NCBI GenBank assembly: GCA_027021185.1 | Contig: JALUUU010000262.1 | Coordinates: 1-21,601 of the forward strand | DNA from: an archaeon | Lineage (GTDB): Archaea > Hydrothermarchaeota > Hydrothermarchaeia > Hydrothermarchaeales > JALUUU01 | Direction: 5' to 3' | Length of the DNA: 21,601 nucleotides | Part shown: one piece after another, positions 14,375 to 21,601 of the stretch | How positions within the stretch are numbered: the first letter of the stretch is position 1 | Layout of the letters: each line of letters starts with the position of its first letter | The notes under the pieces: generated by a model | What the model was told of the DNA's origin: nothing | Seen by the model: only the letters and a program-made list of their open reading frames with translations | Databases searched by the model: none | Position numbers and translations under genes: made by a program

Positions 14375-15386
14375 TGACGGCCTTAGGAGGCTCCTCTATC
14401 TTGGGCTGGGTGAGCAGGAACATGCTCCGTATCTTCTTACCCACCTTCTCTATCTGGTGCTGGCTCTCTTTTCGGCGCAGCTCCTCGAACAGCGGCAGGC
14501 CCCGCTCGTACTCGGCGACCCACTCTTCGGCGAAGGATCCGTCCTTGATCTCTTTCAGGATCTCCTTCATGTTCTCTTTCACCCTGGCGTCAATAACCCT
14601 CTTACCCCTGGTTCTGCCGCCGTAGCGGGCTGTCTCGCTCACCCTGCTCCACATGTACTCCAAGCCGCCTTCCTGGATAAGGTCGACGATGAGCTTCAGC
14701 TCATGAAGGACCTCGAAATAGGCTATTTCCGGGGGGAAGCCGTCCTCCACAAGGGTTTCGAATCCTGCTTTTATCAGCTCTGCCGTTCCGCCGCAGAGAA
14801 CTGCCTGCTCCCCGAAAAGGTCGCTCTGGGTCTCCTGGTCAAAGGTGCACTCGAAGACCCCTGCCTTGGTGAAGTGCATGGCCTTGGCCAGGGCCAGGGC
14901 TTTATTCTTAGCCTCCCCTGTGTGGTCCTGGTGTACGGCCACCAGTGCAGGTATGCCGAAGCCCCGGAGATACTCCTCCCTGAGCTTGGCCCCGGGGCCT
15001 TTGGGGGCCACCATTATTACGTCAACGTCGGACGGAGGCTCTATGAGCTTGTAGGTGATGTTGAACCCGTGGGAGAAGTAAAGGGCATCTCCCGGTTTCA
15101 GGTTTTTCTCCACGTGGTCTTTGTATATTCTCTTCTGGGTCATGTCGGGGGTCAGCATCATTATTATGTCCCCGGACGCAGCGGCCTCGGGAACTGTCAT
15201 TACCCTCATGCCGTCCTTCACGGCCCGGTCCCATGAGGGCCCTTTTCTAAGCCCCACGACGACCTCCAGGCCGGAGTCTTTGAGGCACTGGGCCTGGGCA
15301 GATCCCTGGATCCCGTAGCCTATAACAGCGATGGTTTTTCCTCTCAGAACGTCGAGGCTCACGTCATTATCATAGTAAATCTTCAT
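14358..15386 (-). CDS. ilvC: Ketol-acid reductoisomerase (class I)
   Basis: A 342-residue enzyme that isomerises and reduces acetolactate and acetohydroxybutyrate in valine, leucine and isoleucine synthesis. The Rossmann motif is GYGIQG (23-28), and the cofactor loop is GLRKGPSWDRA (45-55). By my alignment with the Lactococcus enzyme it keeps the Arg and Ser (R47, S51) that hold the NADPH phosphate. Further landmarks are the FSHGFNITY catalytic His, APKGPG, the magnesium-binding DLFGEQ and the ELKLIVDLIQEGG helix. The C-terminus ends with the lysine-rich tail AVIKKKK. The ATG has GGAGG upstream. It is the last gene of cimA-ilvB-ilvN-ilvC, 12 bp after ilvN. Dihydroxyacid dehydratase (IlvD) is not in this window. 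Confidence 0.97.
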   Translation of the reverse strand: MKIYYDNDVSLDVLRGKTIAVIGYGIQGSAQAQCLKDSGLEVVVGLRKGPSWDRAVKDGMRVMTVPEAAASGDIIMMLTPDMTQKRIYKDHVEKNLKPGDALYFSHGFNITYKLIEPPSDVDVIMVAPKGPGAKLREEYLRGFGIPALVAVHQDHTGEAKNKALALAKAMHFTKAGVFECTFDQETQSDLFGEQAVLCGGTAELIKAGFETLVEDGFPPEIAYFEVLHELKLIVDLIQEGGLEYMWSRVSETARYGGRTRGKRVIDARVKENMKEILKEIKDGSFAEEWVAEYERGLPLFEELRRKESQHQIEKVGKKIRSMFLLTQPKIEEPPKAVIKKKK

Positions 15387-15398
15387 CCTCCAACCTCC

Positions 15399-15890
15399 TT
15401 ACTTTCCCGTCCCTCTGGACATGGCCGTTACCCCCGTTCGGGCGAGCTCGATAACGCCAAAGGTGGTCACAAGGTTTACAAAGGCCTCTATCTTGGAACT
15501 GTCCCCCGTTATCTCAACAACGAGGGATTCCTTGCTCACGTCCACTATCCTGCCCCTGAAGATGTTGACATAGGAAACCACCTCAGATCTAGCGGTTTCG
15601 TTTTTTGTGCGGATCTTTACGAGGGCCAGCTCCCGCTGCACCGAGCTTTTCTTGTCCAGCTCAATAACCTTGAGCACCTCGATGACCTTGTTGAGTTGCT
15701 TCATCACCTGCTCAAGGACCGCGTGGTCTCCGGTAACCGTCAGCGTCATCCTGGACACCCCGGGCTTCTCAGAGTGTCCAACGGTTATGCTGTCTATGTT
15801 GAAGTTCCTCTTCCTGAAGAGCCCGGAGACGCGCTGCATCACCCCGGGCTTGTCTTCAACCAGGGCCACGAGAATATGGGTTTCTTTCAT
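15399..15890 (-). CDS. ilvN: Acetolactate synthase small (regulatory) subunit
   Basis: A 163-residue protein. Residues ~4-78 form an ACT domain: HILVALVEDKPGVMQRVSGLF, FNIDSITVGHSE and MTLTVTGD. The C-terminal half (RELALVKIRT through GVIELARTGVTAMSRG) is the second domain of the family. This subunit activates the catalytic IlvB and confers feedback inhibition by valine, the usual ligand of the ACT dimer; inhibition in this organism is inferred from family knowledge. The ATG overlaps the ilvB stop by 4 bp, consistent with equal expression. It could be labelled ilvH; the two names are interchangeable here. Confidence 0.96.
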   Translation of the reverse strand: MKETHILVALVEDKPGVMQRVSGLFRKRNFNIDSITVGHSEKPGVSRMTLTVTGDHAVLEQVMKQLNKVIEVLKVIELDKKSSVQRELALVKIRTKNETARSEVVSYVNIFRGRIVDVSKESLVVEITGDSSKIEAFVNLVTTFGVIELARTGVTAMSRGTGK

Positions 15891-17560
15891 ACTCCTTCCA
15901 CCATGTCCTTAAGGCACTTCCCCGGGGGAACCATGGGGAAGATATTCTCCACGGGGTTCACCACAATGTCAATGACCGTTGTGACCCCTGCCTCGAAGGC
16001 CTCTTTCACCGCAGGAGCAACCTCGCCGGGGCGCTTCACCTTGACACCTCGGGCTCTGAAGGCTTCGGCAAGGGCGACGAAGTCCACCCTTCCCAGCTTG
16101 ACCGCTGAGTAGCGCTTGTCGAAGAAGAGCTCCTGCCACTGCCTCACCATTCCCAGGTAGTGGTTGTCGAATATCGCGACCACCACAGGGATGTCCTCCT
16201 TTACTGAGGTTGCCAGGTCCTGGCACACCATGAGGAAGCTGCCGTCCCCTGCTATGTCCACCACGTTGCTCTCGGGCCGCGCCACCTTCGCCCCCAGGGC
16301 GGCGGGGAATCCGAATCCCATGGTCCCGAGGCCGCCGGATGTGATAAAGGTCCGGGCCTTTGTCCTTGAGAGAAAGTGCTCGGCCCACATCTGGCACTGC
16401 CCGACCTCGGTCGTAACGATGTCGTTTTCTCCCAGGACCTCCATGATCTCCTTAACCACCCTCTGGGGCTTCAGGGGGAAGTCGTCGTAGTCCATCTTAG
16501 GCTGGAACTCTCTCCTGTACTCCGAGATCTTTCGGGTCCACTCATTTTCCTGCCGGGCCTTGATCTTAAGCATCCTGAGAAGGTCTTTCAGCACGTATTT
16601 CGCGTCCCCCACAATGGGCAGGTCGACCCGCACATTCTTCCCTATCTCCGCGGGATCGATGTCCACATGGATGATCTTTGCCTCCGGGGCGAAACACTCC
16701 ACGTTCCCCGTGCTCCTGTCGGAGAACCGCACGCCGATGGCGAGGATTACGTCAGCGTCGTTGATGGCGTAGTTGGCCGCCTTTCTGCCGTGCATCCCGA
16801 TGACCCCCAGGGCGAGGGGGTGGTCCTCCGGAAACGCACCCTTCCCCATGAGGGATGTGACCACTGGAGCTCCCAGGGTTTCGGCAAGTCTCGCAAGCTC
16901 CTGGGAGGCGTTGGCTATTATCACCCCGCCTCCGGCGAAGATTATGGGCCTCTCCGCCGCTACGAGCATGTCCGCCGCTTTCTTCACCTGCTTGAGGTTC
17001 CCCTTGAGGGTCGGCTTATATCCCTGGATGGCGACATCCTTGGGAAACTCTACATCGGCCTCTTTTTCCTGAACGTCTTTCGGCATGTCCACCAGCACAG
17101 GACCGGGGCGACCTGTTCTGGCGATCTTAAAGGCCTTCTTGAAGACGACGGGAATCTCCTCAACCCTCCGCAGCTGGAAGTTGTGCTTGGTTATAGGCAT
17201 GGTTATCCCTATGGTGTCCGCCTCCTGAAAGGCGTCCTTACCTATGAGAGGCGTGGGCACCTGTCCGGTCAATGCAACCATTGGGGAAGAGTCCATGAAG
17301 GCGTTGAGAATTCCTGTCGTGAGATTCGTTGCTCCAGGCCCAGAGGTGGCGGAGCACACCCCGACCTTTCCGCTTGCCCTGGCGTAGCCGTCAGCGGCAT
17401 GAGCAGCGACCTGCTCGTGGCGGGTTAGGATGTGCCTAATATCCGCATCGTAAAGGACGTCGTAGAACGGTATGCTGGCCCCTCCGGGAATTCCGAAGAT
17501 GACCTCGACGCCCTCACGCCTTAGGGCCTCCACTATCGCGTTAGCTCCTTTCATCAGCAT
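15887..17560 (-). CDS. ilvB: Acetolactate synthase catalytic subunit
   Basis: A 557-residue thiamine-diphosphate enzyme that condenses two pyruvates to acetolactate, or pyruvate with 2-oxobutyrate to acetohydroxybutyrate. FGIPGGASIPFYDVL and the catalytic Glu E49 (RHEQVAAHAADGYAR) mark the N-terminal Pyr domain. ATSGPGATNL and the DAFQEAD loop follow. The TPP/Mg motif starts at GDGSFLM (~residue 437) and ends at DNHYLGMVRQWQ, where the usual NN is DN. FAD-domain signatures are also present. The length is normal. The ATG is 2 bp after the cimA stop; a second ATG at codon 3 is an alternative start. Its 3' end overlaps ilvN. Confidence 0.97.
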   Translation of the reverse strand: MLMKGANAIVEALRREGVEVIFGIPGGASIPFYDVLYDADIRHILTRHEQVAAHAADGYARASGKVGVCSATSGPGATNLTTGILNAFMDSSPMVALTGQVPTPLIGKDAFQEADTIGITMPITKHNFQLRRVEEIPVVFKKAFKIARTGRPGPVLVDMPKDVQEKEADVEFPKDVAIQGYKPTLKGNLKQVKKAADMLVAAERPIIFAGGGVIIANASQELARLAETLGAPVVTSLMGKGAFPEDHPLALGVIGMHGRKAANYAINDADVILAIGVRFSDRSTGNVECFAPEAKIIHVDIDPAEIGKNVRVDLPIVGDAKYVLKDLLRMLKIKARQENEWTRKISEYRREFQPKMDYDDFPLKPQRVVKEIMEVLGENDIVTTEVGQCQMWAEHFLSRTKARTFITSGGLGTMGFGFPAALGAKVARPESNVVDIAGDGSFLMVCQDLATSVKEDIPVVVAIFDNHYLGMVRQWQELFFDKRYSAVKLGRVDFVALAEAFRARGVKVKRPGEVAPAVKEAFEAGVTTVIDIVVNPVENIFPMVPPGKCLKDMVEGV

Positions 17561-17562
17561 GG

Positions 17563-19191
17563 TTAACCCTTCTCAAGGTCTTTCATTAACTTATATTCTA
17601 TGCTGTCGGCGAGAGCTATAAAGCTCGCCTCGATAATATTTTCTGAAACGCCCACTGTGCCCCAGGAGGAGCTCGAGTCTCCTGACTGGATGAGAACCCT
17701 CACCTTTGCCCCTGTTCCGGATTTCTCGTTCAGCACCCTCACCTTGTAGTCCATCAGGTGCATCTCCTTGAGGGTGGGGTAGAACTGCTCCAGGGCTTTT
17801 CGCAGGGCGTTGTCCAGGGCGTTGACGGGTCCGTTGCCCTCAGCGGCGGTGTGCTCCTCTATGCCGTCCACCCTCACTTTCACGGTGGCCTCGGCCACCA
17901 GCTCGTTCTTTTCCCTGGTGTCTACGATGACCCTAAATCCTTTTACTTCAAAGAAGCTCCTATAAGTACCTAACGCCTTTTTCATTAATAATTCAAAGCT
18001 AGCCTCCGCTCCTTCGAACTGGTAGCCCTCTTTCTCCAGCTCTTTCACCTTTCTCAGGATCTCCCTCGTGGCCGGGGTGTCCTTATCCAGGTCGTAGCCG
18101 TATTCTCTGGCCTTCCTTAGGATGCTGGTCCTGCCCGAGAGCTCCGAGATCAGTATCCTCCTCCTGTTCCCCACCAGCTCCGGCAGTATGTGCTCGTAGG
18201 TCTCGGGGTTCTTTTCCACCGCGCTGACATGGACGCCTCCTTTGTGGGCGAAGGCGCTACTCCCCACATAGGGCATGTTGTTCTGGGGGCTGAGGTTAGC
18301 TATCTCGCTCACGTACCTCGAAACCTCTGTGAGCTTCCTCAGCTGCTCGTCAGGTATGCATTCAACCCCGAGCTTCAGCTTCAGGTTGGGTATCACCGAG
18401 CAGAGATTAGCGTTGCCGCAGCGCTCACCGTAGCCGTTTATCGTCCCCTGGACCTGGGTGGCCCCCATCCTAACGGCCATTATGGTGTTGGCCGCCGCCA
18501 TGTCGGCGTCGTTGTGGGTGTGGATACCCAGGGGCACCTTTATCTCCTTGCGCACCATGGCGGTTATCTTCTCCACCTCGTAGGGCATGGTGCCGCCGTT
18601 GGTGTCGCAGAGCACTATCACGTCCGCCCCCGCATCCTGGGCGGCTCGAAGGGTCTGCATGGTGTACTCCCTGTTCCTCTTGTAGGCGTCGAAAAAATGC
18701 TCGGCGTCGTAGAACACCCGCCTTCCATTCTCCCGCATATAGGCGATAGAGTCTTTAATGAGCTCTATATTCTCCCCCAGGGATATGCCCAGGGCCTCTC
18801 TTACGTGTAGATCCCAGCTTTTGCCGAATATGCACACCGTCTTTGTTCCCGCCTCCAGGAGGTGGCGGAGGTTCTCGTCCTCATCCACAGCCATCTTGGC
18901 CCGGCGGGTGCTTCCGAAGGCCACGATCTTGGAGCTGTAGCCGGTCTTCATGGCTTTTTCGAAGAACTCCATGTCCTTGGGGTTGGAGCCTGGCCAGCCC
19001 CCTTCTATGTAATGGACTCCGAGTTCGTCGAGCTTCTCCGCTATCCGAAGCTTGTCTTCAACGGAAAAAGAGATGTGTTCGCTTTGAGCGCCGTCTCTAA
19101 GGGTGGTGTCGTATACTTCAACACCGAATAAAGCGATCCCCCGCTTTACCTTTTCCCATCTTAGCAATCCTCCAAAATAGGTAACTAACAT
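17563..19191 (-). CDS. cimA: Citramalate synthase (bacterial-type CimA)
   Basis: Up to 542 residues. The enzyme condenses acetyl-CoA with pyruvate to (R)-citramalate, giving 2-oxobutyrate for isoleucine without threonine deaminase. The HMGL-like barrel starts at VEVYDTTLRDGAQSE (R32, D33) and carries the YIEGGWPGSNPKD segment, metal-binding HTH (224-226) and NGYGERCGN. The C-terminal ~130 residues form the LeuA-type dimer/feedback domain. WPGSNPKD fits the TIGR00977 CimA type more common in bacteria than the methanogen MJ1392 type. The start is uncertain: the TATA element at 19203-19213 predicts transcription from about 19183, downstream of ATG 19191. TTG 19167 is a possible alternative, and the first ~24 residues are not family-like. 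It heads the ilv operon. Confidence 0.92.
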   Translation of the reverse strand: MLVTYFGGLLRWEKVKRGIALFGVEVYDTTLRDGAQSEHISFSVEDKLRIAEKLDELGVHYIEGGWPGSNPKDMEFFEKAMKTGYSSKIVAFGSTRRAKMAVDEDENLRHLLEAGTKTVCIFGKSWDLHVREALGISLGENIELIKDSIAYMRENGRRVFYDAEHFFDAYKRNREYTMQTLRAAQDAGADVIVLCDTNGGTMPYEVEKITAMVRKEIKVPLGIHTHNDADMAAANTIMAVRMGATQVQGTINGYGERCGNANLCSVIPNLKLKLGVECIPDEQLRKLTEVSRYVSEIANLSPQNNMPYVGSSAFAHKGGVHVSAVEKNPETYEHILPELVGNRRRILISELSGRTSILRKAREYGYDLDKDTPATREILRKVKELEKEGYQFEGAEASFELLMKKALGTYRSFFEVKGFRVIVDTREKNELVAEATVKVRVDGIEEHTAAEGNGPVNALDNALRKALEQFYPTLKEMHLMDYKVRVLNEKSGTGAKVRVLIQSGDSSSSWGTVGVSENIIEASFIALADSIEYKLMKDLEKG

Positions 19192-19202
19192 TTAGGGATA
19201 TG

Positions 19203-19213
19203 GTATATAAAAC
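19203..19213 (-). promoter_or_regulatory. TATA box of the cimA-ilvBNC operon
   Basis: The minus strand reads GTTTTATATACC, the best TATA element upstream of cimA. Its centre is only ~17 bp from the ATG at 19191, so transcription would begin near 19183, inside the longest open frame. This argues for a shorter cimA protein or for another, unseen, promoter. Confidence 0.55.
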
Positions 19214-19258
19214 TTCCGGGGGTTTTGACACAGAATTAAACCTAAACGCAATCCAGAA

Positions 19259-19268
19259 CCTTTATTAT
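19259..19268 (+). promoter_or_regulatory. TATA-like element upstream of the structured leader
   Basis: CCTTTATTAT lies ~24 bp before the first paired base of the foldable segment at 19283. A start near 19285-19290 would give a leader of ~85-90 nt before the ATG at 19375. The TATTTTATG further down (19350-19358) is too close to that ATG to serve as its TATA box. Confidence 0.45.
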
Positions 19269-19282
19269 CCAGGTAAGGACAG

Positions 19283-19348
19283 GGAATACAAGGAGGACCG
19301 TTAGGAGCGTCGCTTTCCGCGTCATTCGCGGCCGTCCTCAGTGTATCC
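19283..19348 (+). ncRNA. Foldable RNA segment (structured 5' leader or small RNA)
   Basis: On the plus strand this stretch folds into a long closing stem. GGA (19283-85) pairs with TCC, TACA (19287-90) pairs with TGTA (19342-45) after one bulged A, then an AG/AG internal loop, then GAGGAC (19293-98) pairs perfectly with GTCCTC (19334-39). Inside lies a perfect hairpin, CCGCG-TCATT-CGCGG (19317-19331), and a possible small one, AGC-GTC-GCT (19306-19314), giving a three-way-junction outline. It begins about where transcription is predicted and ends ~26 nt before the ATG of the secreted protein. It may be a regulatory leader or an independent RNA. I do not recognise a family. Confidence 0.45.
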
Positions 19349-19374
19349 TATTTTATGTAGTGGGGGTGCACATC

Positions 19375-20616
19375 ATGAAACAAGGAATATTGATGTTGGT
19401 TGTGGGGGTAATGTTTTTAGCGGTGTTGAGTGTTGCAGCACAGCAGGTATCGGCTCAGGAAAAGGTCGTGATGGTGGCAAAGCCCACTCTTAAGCCAGCA
19501 CCTAGCTCAGACCTTTCAGCGAAGCTTTGGATTTCTCCCAAGAATAAGTACCTTCAGCTGAAACCGGGTGAAGCAAAAGAGTTCACAGTTAAGGTCAAAA
19601 ACCGCGGAGAAAATGAAATAACGCTGTCGCCCGAGCTGGAGGTTTTACCTTTTGCAGAGTATTTCCTTGAGGAGAGCTGGATTGAGCTTGTGCCTGAGAA
19701 GGCGACCCTCAAGGCCGGAGAGAAGGTGACATTCACTGTTAAGATATCTATACCCGAGAACGCAGACGTCGGGAACTATAACTCCGTCTTAGCCTTTACC
19801 AACGAAACTTATACCCGGGGGAGTTTCCCCATAAAAGTGAACTCTCTGACCATGGGGGTAAATATATGGAAGCCGCCGGTGGTGAAAATCCTCAGGAAGT
19901 ATGTTAGAGACAGGGTTGAGGCGGGAGGTAGCTACACATACGAAATTAAACTGGAGAACACCGGAGACGAGGCCGTATCCCTCAGCCCAAAATTCGGAAG
20001 TACGCGTATGGGTAGGTGCCTGGGCATGGGATGCCCTACGGAGCTGGAGGAAGCATGGGTCAGCATAAACTCTCCGGACAAGATTGAGGCGGGCTCGAAG
20101 GCCACGGTAACCATTGTTGTGAACATGCCGGCCGAGGCAAAGGGGATCTATCAGGGCGCGGTAAACCTCGGGATCAACGATCCATCCATCCGTGAATGGA
20201 ATCAGGAGGTCAGGTTAAACCTTGTGGTGTGGCAGCAGCCGGTAGAACCCTATGAGAAAGCATTTACCGTCCCGGAAGGAAGCGGCAAACTGAGCATCGA
20301 GGTGGGCGTTAACCAGCATGCTTACGAAAAGTTCGGTAGCATAAATGAGGGGGAGCCTACCTTCATCGTAACGTTGGTATCTCCAGAGGGCAGTGAAATA
20401 TCGCCCAGCGCTAGAAAGACCGTGGTCACCAGCGTCATAAACCTCGGCGCAGGGTATCTCCCCCCGTGGGAAGAGGAGAGCTCGGGGATGTACAGGGTGG
20501 AGCGCATAAATTATAGAGAAACTTTTATCCTGGAGGACCCTGCTCCCGGCGGATGGAAGCTTAAGGTGATGCCCAGCAACGCGGCTAAATTCGAGTACAC
20601 CATAGAAGTGGAGTAG
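19375..20616 (+). CDS. Secreted protein with Ig-like (NEW3-type) domains
   Basis: I choose ATG 19375 because GGGGGTG lies 6 nt before it; an upstream in-frame GTG at 19360 is less likely. The protein (413 residues) starts with a Sec signal peptide, MKQGILMLVVGVMFLAVLSVAA, probably cleaved after VSA. Two beta-sandwich repeats follow, each with the pattern of membrane-anchored or cell-surface Ig-like domains: LQLKPGEAKEFTVKVKNRGENEITL ... KAGEKVTFTVKISIPENADVGNYNSVLAF, and later RVEAGGSYTYEIKLENTGDEAVSL ... EAGSKATVTIVVNMPAEAKGIYQGAV. A third beta-rich region ends GGWKLKVMPSNAAKFEYTIEVE, like a PPC-type domain. There is no C-terminal anchor and no enzymatic motif. C pair: RCLGMGC. Role unknown, probably extracellular binding or structure. 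Confidence 0.8.
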   Translation: MKQGILMLVVGVMFLAVLSVAAQQVSAQEKVVMVAKPTLKPAPSSDLSAKLWISPKNKYLQLKPGEAKEFTVKVKNRGENEITLSPELEVLPFAEYFLEESWIELVPEKATLKAGEKVTFTVKISIPENADVGNYNSVLAFTNETYTRGSFPIKVNSLTMGVNIWKPPVVKILRKYVRDRVEAGGSYTYEIKLENTGDEAVSLSPKFGSTRMGRCLGMGCPTELEEAWVSINSPDKIEAGSKATVTIVVNMPAEAKGIYQGAVNLGINDPSIREWNQEVRLNLVVWQQPVEPYEKAFTVPEGSGKLSIEVGVNQHAYEKFGSINEGEPTFIVTLVSPEGSEISPSARKTVVTSVINLGAGYLPPWEEESSGMYRVERINYRETFILEDPAPGGWKLKVMPSNAAKFEYTIEVE

Positions 20617-20624
20617 GGGCAGGA

Positions 20625-21224
20625 ATGCAAATTTTCCTCTCCCTCTTGTTTGTGGCCCTTGCTATCGGCTGCCTTCAGGGATTTCAGGGGCAAGAAAACG
20701 CGCCCTCTGTGACAGTTTCGGGTAAAGGGATTGAGGAAGAGGCGCTGAAAAAAATTAAGAATGGCATAGGAGACGCCGTATTACCCTATCCCGGGATAAC
20801 CTACGACAGCATTAACGTAACAGCTAGAAAACAAGGCTCATCTATATCTCTCGAAGTTCTGGCTTCGGCCCATCCTGGGCTGGCTGAAGGCGTGGATATA
20901 TACAGCTTTATCTACGATCCAGGCAGCGATGAGTTTTTCCTCAAAGGCTATTCCCTAGAGAACCTGCATCTTTCAGTCAAGGATGATGCGATTAATGTTG
21001 CCCTTCAGAGCGATGAGCTCACGCAGCTCTTGGAGTCTATGGCCCTATTCCAGGAAGAACCCACGGTCAAGAGAATCCTGCCCGCCACTTCTGAAAAGTT
21101 TTATCAGCCTAAAACGCTGTTTAGTGTTACCTGGAGAGATTACGAGACGGGTAACGTCGTCTCTGCTCTAGTGGATCCAGGGGAAGGAAAACTCGTTCAG
21201 CTGTGGAGCAGAGAAGAACAGTAA
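20625..21224 (+). CDS. Lipoprotein-like exported protein, function unknown
   Basis: A 199-residue protein starting 8 bp after the Ig-like gene, with GGGGCAGGA before the ATG. The hydrophobic start MQIFLSLLFVALAIGCLQG has a lipobox-like AIGC, so the mature protein may be lipid-anchored at C16. The rest is soluble: a SVTVSGKGIEEEALKKIKNGI segment, alternating beta strands (ISLEVLASAHPGLAEGVDIYSFIYD), and a C-terminal TLFSVTWRDYETGNVVSALVDPGEGKLVQLW hairpin. I recognise no family. Position suggests it works with the preceding secreted protein and the DedA protein at the cell surface. Confidence 0.75.
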   Translation: MQIFLSLLFVALAIGCLQGFQGQENAPSVTVSGKGIEEEALKKIKNGIGDAVLPYPGITYDSINVTARKQGSSISLEVLASAHPGLAEGVDIYSFIYDPGSDEFFLKGYSLENLHLSVKDDAINVALQSDELTQLLESMALFQEEPTVKRILPATSEKFYQPKTLFSVTWRDYETGNVVSALVDPGEGKLVQLWSREEQ

Positions 21225-21247
21225 CCCCCTCAAAAAAGGTGTTGAGA

Positions 21248-21601
21248 GTGTTGGATTTCTTAATAGAGTGGTCCGTCGAGTTCATACGTGAGAGAGGCAT
21301 GCTCGGTCTTTTCTTAATAATGATAATCGGCTCATCTCCCATCCCCATACCCGTGGAGGTGGTGGCGCTTACAGCCATCTCCCTGGGCGCGCCGTCCCTC
21401 CCCACAGCCCTATTCGCCACTGTGGGAGCGACACTGGGAGGCTTGATCAGCTACTACGTTGGCAAAGGCTTCATAGACGTTTCCCGGCTGAAGACGAGGT
21501 ATGAACAGCGTCTTCAGGAAGCCAGGGACTGGCTGGATAAATACGGGACCCCAGCGATATTTGTCTTTGCCGTGACGCCTCTACCATACGACGCCATAGC
21601 C
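21248..21601 (+). CDS. DedA/VTT-domain membrane protein (N-terminal part)
   Basis: 118 codons are visible before the right edge. The protein begins with an amphipathic FLIEWSVEFIRERGMLGLF, a membrane segment LIMIIGSSPIPIPVEVVALTAISLG, then ATVGATLGGLISYYVGKG and KYGTPAIFVFAVTPLPYDAIA. The SSPIPIPVE re-entrant loop and the (T)PLPYD motif match SNARE-associated/VTT proteins, which flip or transport polyprenyl or phospholipids. The start is taken at GTG 21248 with AAGGTG 6-11 nt before it; GTG 21239 and TTG 21251 in the same frame are alternatives. It follows the lipoprotein gene by 23 bp in the same direction. Confidence 0.85.
   Translation, partial: MLDFLIEWSVEFIRERGMLGLFLIMIIGSSPIPIPVEVVALTAISLGAPSLPTALFATVGATLGGLISYYVGKGFIDVSRLKTRYEQRLQEARDWLDKYGTPAIFVFAVTPLPYDAIA

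Noticed and set aside
14490..15386. KARI cofactor loop as evidence of NADH preference
   Set aside because: The loop is short, but by my alignment with the Lactococcus enzyme the Arg and Ser that bind the NADPH phosphate are kept, so ordinary NADPH use is more likely.
16376..17428. 350-codon open frame on the plus strand opposite ilvB
   Set aside because: It lies wholly antisense to an intact acetolactate synthase gene, has no ribosome-binding site or TATA element, and its translation shows no domain.
19113..19154. A 13-codon leader peptide (MGKGKAGD...) overlapping the cimA start, as a possible attenuator
   Set aside because: The ATG has GGAGG before it, but the peptide contains only one isoleucine and no valine or leucine, and no terminator-like hairpin follows.
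19317..19331. CCGCG-TCATT-CGCGG hairpin as a terminator of an upstream plus-strand gene
   Set aside because: No plus-strand gene precedes it (cimA points the other way) and there is no immediate T-run; it fits better as part of the larger leader fold.
1..21601. Mobile elements, CRISPR arrays, tRNA or rRNA genes
   Set aside because: No transposase, integrase, evenly spaced repeats, tRNA cloverleaf or rRNA-like stretch was seen; apart from a few short intergenic regions the window is packed with ordinary genes.

Overview
The window looks like a chromosomal stretch of an archaeon, probably a euryarchaeal-type, possibly uncultured, anaerobic thermophile lineage. The support is a euryarchaeal family B DNA polymerase with a C-terminal PCNA-binding (PIP-like) tail, an archaeal/eukaryotic-type (type II) methionine aminopeptidase, a PhoU protein fused to an AbrB DNA-binding domain, a CooC-type nickel ATPase, TATA boxes about 25 bp before predicted starts, GGTG/GGAGG ribosome-binding sites, and frequent GTG/TTG starts with 4-bp ATGA/TTGA overlaps. 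No tRNA, rRNA, CRISPR array, insertion sequence or integrase was seen. The exact lineage cannot be named from the sequence alone.

Layout. 1-2410 (minus): a B12-binding-type radical SAM protein, cut by the left edge, is coupled to a UDP-galactopyranose-mutase/HemY-like FAD protein. 2450-3194 (minus): a compact DsrE-DsrF-DsrH (TusDCB-like) sulfur-relay trio, each gene overlapping the next by 4 bp; the DsrH-like gene has only 56 residues and starts with TTG. 3239-4609 (minus): a NapH/CcoG-type membrane polyferredoxin. 4665-4907 (plus): a small two-helix membrane protein. 4897-6519 (minus): a phosphate-uptake operon of a universal stress protein, a tiny two-helix membrane ORF without a normal start codon, and a PitA phosphate permease. 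It diverges from an AbrB-PhoU regulator (6583-7578, plus); the shared promoter carries two identical 12-bp repeats with a palindromic core.

7611-8990 (plus): a COG2509 FAD protein with a four-cysteine motif. 8980-13524 (minus): an overlapping informational operon reading DNA polymerase B, HAD phosphatase, Sua5/YrdC and methionine aminopeptidase. 13598-14356 (plus): a CooC-like ATPase, which implies a nickel enzyme such as CO dehydrogenase elsewhere in the genome; it shares one TATA element with polB. 14358-19191 (minus): a branched-chain amino acid operon, cimA-ilvB-ilvN-ilvC, making 2-oxobutyrate precursors through citramalate and then the acetohydroxyacid steps.

19192-19374 is the longest intergenic stretch (183 bp). 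It holds the cimA promoter on the minus strand and, on the plus strand, a TATA-like element followed by a strongly foldable segment (about 19283-19348). 19375-21601 (plus): a cell-surface operon of a secreted Ig-like protein, a lipoprotein-like protein and a DedA/VTT membrane protein cut by the right edge. No stretch longer than 300 bp lacks a gene.
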